This document shows, piece by piece, positions 1-4,342 of a stretch of 5,167 nt of DNA (the first letter of the stretch is position 1; the number at the start of each line of letters is the position of its first letter). The notes beneath the pieces are model-generated. The model searched no databases, had not been told where the DNA came from, and was given only the letters and a program-made list of their open reading frames with translations. This DNA is from REEB95 sp035648735 (lineage in GTDB: Bacteria > Pseudomonadota > Alphaproteobacteria > ATCC43930 > CGMCC-115725). Location of the stretch: contig DASRKX010000031.1 of NCBI GenBank assembly GCA_035648735.1, positions 1-5,167 of the forward strand, written 5' to 3'. A program made the translations under genes and the position numbers.

Positions 1-70
1 CGCCGGCGGAGGCTGAAAGAACGAGGTAGAGGGCTGTGCTGGTCAGCAAATCACGACGACGAATGAGCAT
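1..70 (-). CDS. 5' end of a leftward gene with a putative Tat signal peptide (partial)
   Basis: Only the first 23 codons are in the window; the gene continues past the left edge. The visible peptide starts MLIRRRDLLTSTALYLVLSA: a short basic n-region with RRRDLL, resembling the twin-arginine motif, then a mildly hydrophobic stretch ending in small residues (SASAG) that suits signal peptidase cleavage. This suggests a folded protein exported to the periplasm by Tat, but the product cannot be named. The ATG at 70 was chosen because the twin arginines then fall at residues 4-6. The frame stays open upstream and contains a GTG, so a longer start is possible. The purine-rich GCGAGAAGG just before the ATG is a weak, tightly spaced ribosome binding site. 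A candidate leftward promoter lies at 174-202. A chance open frame at the window edge cannot be excluded. Confidence 0.45.
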   Translation of the reverse strand, partial: MLIRRRDLLTSTALYLVLSASAG

Positions 71-173
71 CGCCTTCTCGCTTTGTTGCCGGACCGGTAC
101 GTCGTCTCGCTTTTGCAGTGAGTCGAGCGACAGCACTACCCGGAGGGTTCCAAACGCGCCCCGTTATCTCGCG

Positions 174-202
174 ATTTTGCGGACGCTGATTTAGTTAGTC
201 AA
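174..202 (-). promoter_or_regulatory. candidate sigma70-type promoter for the leftward gene
   Basis: Read on the minus strand there is TTGACT (197-202; 5 of 6 matches to the -35 consensus), a 17-base spacer, then CAAAAT (174-179; 4 of 6 matches to the -10 consensus). It points at the Tat-signal gene starting at 70, which would give a leader of roughly 100 bases. The -35 hexamer lies inside the inverted repeat at 195-208. This is a consensus match by eye only. Confidence 0.35.
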
Positions 203-208
203 GACTAA
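195..208. promoter_or_regulatory. perfect inverted repeat TTAGTC-AA-GACTAA, possible operator
   Basis: Two 6-base arms (195-200 and 203-208) are exact reverse complements separated by AA. The repeat sits in a locally AT-rich patch and overlaps the -35 box of the candidate leftward promoter. That is the layout expected for a dimeric repressor site. No regulator gene is visible in the window, so the binding protein is unknown. Confidence 0.35.
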
Positions 209-266
209 TCATATTTTGCGGAATCCATTCTTCCGTCGACTTCTTTCCACCGGCCGACGGGGGCGT

Positions 267-545
267 GCATGGAACGAAAGAAATTACCGCGCGATATGAC
301 GTGGAGCGAAATCTTTCGCGCCGGGCGCCTCCAGCACGTTCGATGTGCTTCAGCCGGGGCCGACTAAGATATCGCGTTCTGGACGGGATTTCAGAATGTC
401 AAAAGCGCGGATGGACGGTAGCGAATAGATGTTGCACATGAAGTTGCGCATTATCGAACTATTCCGCTTGCAGGATGGCGGCTGGAAGCTGGTCCGTCGC
501 CATGCTGACACGGCTGCAGAAAAGCCTGACGAAGCATATCAGTGA
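267..545 (+). pseudogene. decayed NTF2-like / SnoaL-like (DUF4440-type) gene, frameshifted
   Basis: Pieces that resemble an NTF2-like fold protein are spread over two + strand frames. In the first frame, AWN at 267-275 is followed by a TGA at 297, then FAPGASSTFDVLQPGP at 315-362. The second frame continues from 368 with DIAFWTGFQNVKSADGR, ending at a TAG at 419. The first frame resumes after its own TAG (426) with a C-terminal segment at 438-545, MKLRIIELFRLQDGGWKLVR followed by RHAD. The pattern 'hydrophobic strand, R..DGGWKLV.RHAD' is typical of the last two strands of SnoaL-like/DUF4440 proteins, and FDVLQPGP resembles their central strand region. The order and spacing of the pieces fit one gene of about 100-130 codons with two compensating frameshifts and at least one in-frame stop. 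Family recognition is from memory. The N-terminus is not recognisable and 267 is only an approximate start. Confidence 0.5.
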
Positions 546-708
546 ACGCATGCGCAGTTCGCCGATGACCACGCGTCAGTCTGAGTTTTCGTCGGGCCGG
601 ACGGAACGCCCCGCAGGGGCAGCCGTTAATCTTCATATCCCTATATCAGACAGTAGGATTGAATGAAGAACGATCGCGGATAATCGATCATTTACCCATT
701 CATGAAGC

Positions 709-715
709 AAAAAGG
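709..715 (+). promoter_or_regulatory. ribosome binding site selecting the ATG at 723
   Basis: AAAAAGG ends seven bases before the ATG at 723. The in-frame ATG at 702 is preceded by TTTACCCATTC, with no Shine-Dalgarno match, so 723 is the better start. Confidence 0.5.
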
Positions 716-722
716 TGCGGCC

Positions 723-1130
723 ATGGCTATTGCCAATATTGGTGACCGGCAATCGATTGAGCGGATATACCCGCGCGAAGTATGGGAAACCGAAGCGGGC
801 ATGAACTCCGAAGGGGGCGAGCAGAAATTGTGCGGCTTGCTGATCGAATCGAACCCCGACGGCGACGGCAGTTTTCAGATCAGGCGCGCTGCCCGCGATA
901 AGGCCGAGAATGAAGCGGACTCTTACGTCATTTTTTTATGCCCCTACATGGGAAGGGCCTTCGACATTTTTACATCGACCGGGGTGTACGGGGCCGTAGT
1001 CGAAAAACACGATGCGCTGGAAGATGACTCGTATGAGTATGCCGATTTCATTGACGGCGTGATTGCCGCGGCACGCACCGCGACGCTGCATCACATCCTC
1101 GGAATCGGCGATAATTTGCCTAAGGGTTGA
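723..1130 (+). CDS. hypothetical protein, 135 aa, family not recognised
   Basis: I do not recognise this protein. From the ATG at 723 it is 135 residues, starting MAIANIGDRQSIERIYPREV. It has no signal peptide, no clear membrane span and no familiar catalytic motif, so it is probably a soluble cytoplasmic protein. It is acidic overall (a run near residues 98-107 reads HDALEDDSYE). The middle part, around residues 67-90, alternates hydrophobic and polar residues (SYVIFLCPYMGRAFDIF), suggesting beta strands, and the end (ADFIDGVIAAARTATLHHIL) looks helical. An in-frame ATG at 702 would add seven residues but lacks a ribosome binding site. Codon use is less G/C-biased than in gmhA or the tad genes (for example ATA, TTT, AAT and GAA are common), which hints at a different history. 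No partner gene is adjacent: the pseudogene lies upstream and a gene-poor stretch downstream. Coding status is supported by length, start signal and balanced composition. Confidence 0.65.
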   Translation: MAIANIGDRQSIERIYPREVWETEAGMNSEGGEQKLCGLLIESNPDGDGSFQIRRAARDKAENEADSYVIFLCPYMGRAFDIFTSTGVYGAVVEKHDALEDDSYEYADFIDGVIAAARTATLHHILGIGDNLPKG

Positions 1131-1445
1131 AAACAGTGAGTCCGTAACGCCGCAGGCGGCGGCTCAGCCGACGGGATTCTGCGACCGCGTCAGGTAATCG
1201 CCACCCAACAAGGCGAGGAGCAACATGAGCCAGAAGATGCCGGCTCGGACCCGAGGAGAGAAACCGAAACGGCACGCGTCATTTCGATCACCGAATTCCG
1301 TCGTCTTGTGGCCGCTTGACCTTAAGCAACAGTCGCGATGCCGAGATCGTTCCCGACCGGGCCAGGGCCGGAGACGCGATCGATTTGTCCGCTTTATGCC
1401 GTCCGCCCGCTGTGCCATATAGCGCCGGGGGCTCACCGGGGATTC
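1131..1445. other. 315-base stretch without a convincing gene
   Basis: It separates the 135-aa gene from gmhA. Just after the upstream stop there is a GC-rich inverted repeat (CGCCGC-AG-GCGGCG, 1148-1161) without a following T run, so it is a poor terminator. An open frame at 1225-1422 (+) has a good Shine-Dalgarno (GCGAGGAG, four bases before ATG), but its 65-residue product is Arg-rich, low in hydrophobics, and uses codons unlike the flanking genes. On the other strand a short hydrophobic run (IFWLMLLLALLGG) ends at 1164, without a ribosome binding site. A TTGACC hexamer at 1316-1321 could be a -35 box for gmhA, but no matching -10 follows at normal spacing. Confidence 0.5.
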
Positions 1446-2021
1446 ATGGGCGCATTCAAGGACTATCTCGCCGCGTCGCGCGACGCCTTATCGGCGGCGA
1501 TGAGCAGCCTCGACGAGGCGCGCATCGAGCAGGCGGCCGCCGCGATGCACGGCGCCTTGGCCAAGGACAAGCCGCTGCTGATCTGCGGCAATGGCGGCTC
1601 GGCGGCCGATGCGCAGCACATCGCCGGCGAGTTGGTCGGGCGGTATTTGAAGGAGCGCCGCGCCTTGCGCGCCATGGCGCTGGCCGCCGATGCGGCGGTG
1701 CTCACCGCCTGGAGCAACGATTACAGCTACGACACCGTCTTCGCCCGCCAGGTCGAGGCCCATGGCGAGGCGGGCGGCGTGCTGCTGGCGCTCTCGACCA
1801 GCGGCAATTCCAAGAACGTCATCCTCGCCGCCGCGGCCGCGCGCAAGAAGGGCATGCTCGTCGTCGCGCTGACCGGCGCCGGCGGCGGCAAGCTGGCCTC
1901 GGCATCCAACATCCTGATCGACGTTCCCGCCACGGCGACGCCGCTCATCCAGCAGCTTCACCTCTGCGTCTACCACTACCTCTGCGCCGAGATCGAAGCG
2001 CGCATCGCGGCAGGGACTTAA
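1446..2021 (+). CDS. gmhA: phosphoheptose isomerase (sedoheptulose 7-phosphate isomerase), SIS domain
   Basis: A complete 191-residue SIS-domain protein at the usual GmhA length. GmhA converts sedoheptulose 7-phosphate to D-glycero-D-manno-heptose 7-phosphate, the first step of ADP-heptose synthesis for lipopolysaccharide core, in the cytoplasm. An N-terminal helical segment (1-40) precedes the SIS core. CGNGGSAAD (47-55) and STSGNS (117-122) form the sugar-phosphate site. H58 and E62 in AQHIAGELVGRY, and Q169 and H177 in IQQLHLCVYHYL, match the zinc/catalytic residues known in the family (E65 and H180 in E. coli). GNDYGF-like SNDYSY lies at 90-95. The frame is open upstream to 1338, but the ATG at 1446 matches the family N-terminus and follows GGGGATTC, a weak ribosome binding site. 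No other heptose gene is adjacent. The related DiaA/GmhA-like branch of SIS proteins is the main alternative. The stop is two bases from the end of the convergent lipoprotein gene. Confidence 0.9.
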   Translation: MGAFKDYLAASRDALSAAMSSLDEARIEQAAAAMHGALAKDKPLLICGNGGSAADAQHIAGELVGRYLKERRALRAMALAADAAVLTAWSNDYSYDTVFARQVEAHGEAGGVLLALSTSGNSKNVILAAAAARKKGMLVVALTGAGGGKLASASNILIDVPATATPLIQQLHLCVYHYLCAEIEARIAAGT

Positions 2022-2023
2022 CC

Positions 2024-2719
2024 CTAGCGCGCGGCGACGGTGTCGAGCTGCAGCAGCCTGCCGCCGCAAACCTGGCGGATGCGCTGCTGCTCCTCCGGCG
2101 TGTCGATCTGTTGGCGATGCTCGACCCGGCGGATCGCGCCGAGCTCCGCCACCATGGCAGTCCCGGCCTCCTGGAGGCGCCGGCGCAGTGCGGCATCCGC
2201 CTCGGCCGCATCCCGGCCCCAGATTCCGCGCCCGGCATCGAGCCGCGCCGCCAGGCCGGCGTTCAGACGCGGGATTTCCGCGGCGAAGATGCGATCGTCG
2301 AGCGCGACGTGGCGCATCTCGTGTTCCAGCACCGCCGCCCGGAGGCAGGGCTCGCCGGCGAATTCATGCGCCACATGCACCACGCGATCGGCAAAACTCA
2401 GCCGATAGGCGACAGCCGACGGATAGGCGCAGACGCCATCGGCGAGGGCGGGCGCCACGCTATAGGTGTAGTGGGTTGCCAGCGCGAGATTGACCTCGGT
2501 CAGGCCGAGCGCCACATGGCCGAAGCCGAGCTCGCCCTGCTGCGAGAGATCCTTGAAGGATTTGGCATCGTCGCTTGTGGGCGCCCGGGTCGTAAAGACC
2601 AGCGCGTAGGTCCCGGCGACCCCCCGCGGGCAAGCGAGATCGTCGCGGTCGCGCTCCGGCGGGCGCGCGGCGCAACCGGCCAGCGCGAGCACAACCAGGA
2701 TCGTCCACAGCCGCGTCAT
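2024..2719 (-). CDS. putative lipoprotein with HEMRH metallopeptidase-like motif
   Basis: A 231-residue protein beginning MTRLWTILVVLALAGC: one Arg, a hydrophobic h-region and the lipobox LAGC with Cys16 as lipidation site, so it is very likely a membrane-anchored periplasmic lipoprotein. Residues 133-137 read HEMRH in the context VLEHEMRHVALDD. This fits the HExxH zinc site of metallopeptidases, with D141/D142 as possible third ligands, but I cannot name a peptidase family. Four further cysteines (30, 97, 125, 218) could form disulfides in the periplasm. The C-terminal third is helical and charged. No Shine-Dalgarno is visible before the ATG (upstream is CCAGACTGCCGCG), so initiation may be weak or coupled. 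It lies 82 bases downstream of flp on the same strand and could be read from the flp promoter, although the gap is GC-rich. It converges on gmhA with two bases between them. The HExxH may be coincidental; the lipoprotein call is firmer than the peptidase call. Confidence 0.75.
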   Translation of the reverse strand: MTRLWTILVVLALAGCAARPPERDRDDLACPRGVAGTYALVFTTRAPTSDDAKSFKDLSQQGELGFGHVALGLTEVNLALATHYTYSVAPALADGVCAYPSAVAYRLSFADRVVHVAHEFAGEPCLRAAVLEHEMRHVALDDRIFAAEIPRLNAGLAARLDAGRGIWGRDAAEADAALRRRLQEAGTAMVAELGAIRRVEHRQQIDTPEEQQRIRQVCGGRLLQLDTVAAR

Positions 2720-2801
2720 CGCGGCAGTCTGGCAGGGTGGGATTAAGGCGCGGTTGCAGGCAATTTCGAGTCGGGGCCGGGGTCTAAAGCGCCGGCGGCC
2801 T

Positions 2802-2969
2802 TCAGCGGGTGAGCGCCTGCGACAGGGTCTGGAAGGTGTCGTTGAAACCCTGCGCCACGCCGTGCAGGCTCGATACCATCACCAGGCCCATCAGGGCGCA
2901 GATCAGCGTGTATTCGATGGCGGTGGCGCCGGCTTCGTCGCGGGCGAGACGGCGGAGAACATCACGCAT
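2802..2969 (-). CDS. flp: Flp/Fap-type pilin (class IVb prepilin), 55 aa
   Basis: A 55-codon gene short enough to be missed by length cut-offs. The prepilin has a charged leader (MRDVLRRLARDEAG, residues 1-14) followed by ATAIEYTLICALMGLVMV. Cleavage after Gly14 by a TadV/CpaA prepilin peptidase would leave a mature 41-residue pilin with Glu at +5 and Tyr at +6, the signature of the Flp subfamily of type IVb pilins. The hydrophobic segment (about 21-36) anchors the subunit in the inner membrane before polymerisation and forms the pilus core. The rest (HGVAQGFNDTFQTLSQALTR) is the short exposed tail usual in Flp. A strong ribosome binding site, GGAAGGAG (2979-2986), sits nine bases before the ATG. 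It diverges from tadD-cpaB across a 259-base AT-rich region and is the major subunit expected for that locus. A Cys at residue 24 inside the membrane segment is unusual but not disqualifying. Confidence 0.9.
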   Translation of the reverse strand: MRDVLRRLARDEAGATAIEYTLICALMGLVMVSSLHGVAQGFNDTFQTLSQALTR

Positions 2970-2978
2970 GGCACGGTG

Positions 2979-2986
2979 CTCCTTCC
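2979..2986 (-). promoter_or_regulatory. strong ribosome binding site of flp
   Basis: GGAAGGAG on the minus strand, nine bases from the ATG, close to ideal spacing. It is the strongest Shine-Dalgarno in the window, consistent with a highly expressed pilin. Confidence 0.7.
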
Positions 2987-3036
2987 CAAGTGTTAAAGGA
3001 AAGTAACGCCGTTCCCGAACAACTCAAAGCAATATC

Positions 3037-3052
3037 GTCTAAAACTTTAGAC
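3037..3052. promoter_or_regulatory. perfect palindrome GTCTAAA-AC-TTTAGAC, possible shared operator
   Basis: Two 7-base arms (3037-3043 and 3046-3052) are exact reverse complements with an AC spacer. It lies between the divergent flp and tadD genes and overlaps the -35 hexamer of the candidate tadD promoter, so a dimeric regulator bound here could act on both units. It is too short and lacks a T run, so a terminator is unlikely. The cognate regulator is unknown. Confidence 0.45.
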
Positions 3053-3216
3053 AAAGTTAAGTAATGTTATTAATAAATGATTGATGACTGCCGCGATTAT
3101 TGACGCGGGACCGCGCCGGGCGCCGGAAAATTATGCTCAAGGTGGGGTTACGGCCGGCTTCAGCCTTGTTTAACTACAAAGCGCGACACTCGGACCCATT
3201 GAGCCATTCGGGAACC

Positions 3217-3222
3217 GAGGGG
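3217..3222 (+). promoter_or_regulatory. ribosome binding site selecting the GTG start of tadD
   Basis: GAGGGG lies six bases before the GTG at 3229. The upstream in-frame ATGs at 3100 and 3133 lack this signal and would put about 30-40 extra residues before the lipoprotein signal peptide. Confidence 0.55.
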
Positions 3223-3228
3223 ATTGCC

Positions 3229-4212
3229 GTGCCAGCCAAAGCCATCGCCGCCGCCTTCGCCCTGCAACCGCGCCACGGCCTCGACGCCTATTGGCCGCTG
3301 GCGCTTCTCACCGCCTGCGCGCTGGCCCTCGCCGGCTGCAGCACCGGCAGCCACGCGCTCGACAGCAAGACTCAAGCCGAGGCCCAGGCGCGGGCAACCG
3401 AAGAGGCGAAGCCGCCGCTCGAGCGCGGCATCGACGCCGCCGCCGCGGGCGACCTCAAAGCCGCCGCCGAATTCTTCCGCCAAGCGCATGAGCAGGATCC
3501 GCAGGCCGCCGAGCCGCTGCGCCGCGAGGGCGAAGCCCAGGTGGCGGCCGGCGACTACACCGCCGCCTATCAGACCTATCACGACCTTCAGGTGCTGACG
3601 CCGGACGACCCCGAAGCGGCCTTCCGCCTCGGCGAGCTGATGATCATGCGCGGCTCGCCCCAGGCCGCGATCGACCAGCTCTCCATCGCGTTGGCGAAGC
3701 GCCAGGACAATCCGGCGCTCTACAGCGCCATCGGCGTCGCCTACAGCATGATGGGCAAATACGACCAGGCGATCGCCAATTATCACTCGGGCCTCAAGCT
3801 GGTGCCCGGCCATATGGGCCTGTTGAACAATCTCGGCATGGCGCAGTTTCTCGCCGGCGATTTCAACGGCGCGGTGACTACGCTGACCGGGCTGGTGGCG
3901 CTGCCCAACGCCAAGCCGAGCTATCGCCGCAACCTGGCGTTCGTCTATGCCGTGCATGGCGATCTCGCCAAGGCGCGCGAAGTTGCCGGCCAGGACATCG
4001 ACCTGGCGGCGCTCGACGCCGACCTCGCGACCTATAAGAAGCTCGCCGACATGCCGGGCGAGGGCGTCGATCGCGCCCTGATGGGCATCCGTTTCAGCCG
4101 CAGCGCGGCCGATGCCGAGGCCGCCGCGCCGCAAAGCGCGGTCGCGGCCGCCCCGTCGGCCACGGCCACGGCGCAGAACGCCGCCAGCATCAACCCGAGT
4201 GCACATGAATGA
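3229..4212 (+). CDS. tadD: TadD-like tetratricopeptide lipoprotein of the Flp/Tad pilus
   Basis: From a GTG start the product is 327 residues. Residues 22-37 (WPLALLTACALALAGC) are a lipoprotein signal with lipobox LAGC and Cys37 as lipidation site, preceded by a rather long n-region. From about residue 63 to 250 there are consecutive TPR helices, with typical signatures such as AGDLKAAAEFFRQAHEQDP (73-91), AAFRLGELMIMRGSPQAAID (130-149), ALYSAIGVAYSMMGKYDQAI (163-182) and LLNNLGMAQFLAGDFNGAV (198-216). The last 30 residues are a low-complexity Ala/Ser/Pro tail. In Tad systems TadD is an outer-membrane-associated TPR lipoprotein needed for secretin assembly or stability, comparable to PilF/PilW; that role is inferred from family and neighbourhood. 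It sits opposite flp and 129 bases upstream of cpaB in the same direction. Starts at 3100 (370 aa) or 3133 are less likely because they bury the signal peptide and lack the GAGGGG site. A generic TPR lipoprotein is the alternative. Confidence 0.8.
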   Translation: MPAKAIAAAFALQPRHGLDAYWPLALLTACALALAGCSTGSHALDSKTQAEAQARATEEAKPPLERGIDAAAAGDLKAAAEFFRQAHEQDPQAAEPLRREGEAQVAAGDYTAAYQTYHDLQVLTPDDPEAAFRLGELMIMRGSPQAAIDQLSIALAKRQDNPALYSAIGVAYSMMGKYDQAIANYHSGLKLVPGHMGLLNNLGMAQFLAGDFNGAVTTLTGLVALPNAKPSYRRNLAFVYAVHGDLAKAREVAGQDIDLAALDADLATYKKLADMPGEGVDRALMGIRFSRSAADAEAAAPQSAVAAAPSATATAQNAASINPSAHE

Positions 4213-4342
4213 CGCAGGCGACAACGGCATGATTCCGCGTGGTTTTCACTGGCCGTTAACCAGAATCGTCGAGAATTGCTCCCAGAATTCACAGGGCTCG
4301 CGGCACTCCGCCGCCGAGCGCTTGAGAGGACGTAACGCCTGA
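4205..4342 (+). CDS. small open frame bridging tadD and cpaB, doubtful gene
   Basis: A 45-codon frame begins at an ATG eight bases inside the end of tadD (sequence ATGAATGA) and ends at a TGA sharing one base with the cpaB ATG (TGATG). The peptide starts MNDAGDNGMIPRGFHWPLTR and resembles nothing I know. It has no membrane span, and its codons (TTA, AGA, TCA, GGA, AAT) differ from the strongly G/C-ending usage of tadD and cpaB, which argues against a selected protein. Its value, if any, would be translational coupling of cpaB to tadD, since ribosomes terminating at TGATG could restart at cpaB. Confidence 0.2.
   Translation: MNDAGDNGMIPRGFHWPLTRIVENCSQNSQGSRHSAAERLRGRNA

Larger units (their letters stand above)
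2970..3228. promoter_or_regulatory. divergent flp / tadD intergenic region
   Basis: These 259 bases hold the 5' regions of both pilus transcription units. The segment 2992-3100 is strikingly AT-rich against its surroundings (for example AAGTTAAGTAATGTTATTAATAA near 3054-3076), as expected for promoters or a nucleoid-protein target. The best rightward candidate is TAGACA (3048-3053), an 18-base spacer and AATAAA (3072-3077), matching five and four consensus positions. It would give tadD a leader of about 140 bases. No equally good leftward promoter was found by eye for flp. The palindrome at 3037-3052 overlaps the rightward -35. Confidence 0.5.

Noticed and set aside
608..620. GCCCC-GCA-GGGGC hairpin as a terminator
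   Set aside because: The stem is only five pairs and is followed by AGCCGTTAATC rather than a T run.
451..636. 61-codon leftward frame and the 63-codon rightward frame at 475-666
   Set aside because: Both overlap the NTF2-like C-terminal remnant, which explains the sequence better; neither has a Shine-Dalgarno or a recognisable product.
659..684. TTGAAT ... GATAAT as a promoter for the 135-aa gene
   Set aside because: The hexamers are good, but the spacer is only 14 bases, too short for a normal sigma70 promoter.
1148..1161. CGCCGC-AG-GCGGCG hairpin as a terminator after the 135-aa gene
   Set aside because: The loop is very small and no T run follows; such repeats are common by chance in GC-rich DNA.
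1164..1226. 20-codon leftward hydrophobic peptide MLLLALLGGDYLTRSQNPVG
   Set aside because: There is no ribosome binding site and no supporting context; it is too short to support as a gene.
1338..1445. 36-residue N-terminal extension of GmhA
   Set aside because: The extension does not resemble GmhA, and the ATG at 1446 gives the normal family length and N-terminus.
1316..2746. 476-codon rightward open frame spanning gmhA and the lipoprotein gene
   Set aside because: It is a shadow frame in GC-rich DNA: the product is dominated by Arg/Ala/Gly and it overlaps two real genes with recognisable signatures.
2754..2996. 80-codon rightward frame over the pilin
   Set aside because: It is antisense to flp, which has the Flp cleavage motif and a strong ribosome binding site.
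3160..4230. 356-codon leftward frame antisense to tadD
   Set aside because: Its composition is that of a reverse-strand shadow, and the opposite strand encodes clear TPR repeats and a lipobox.
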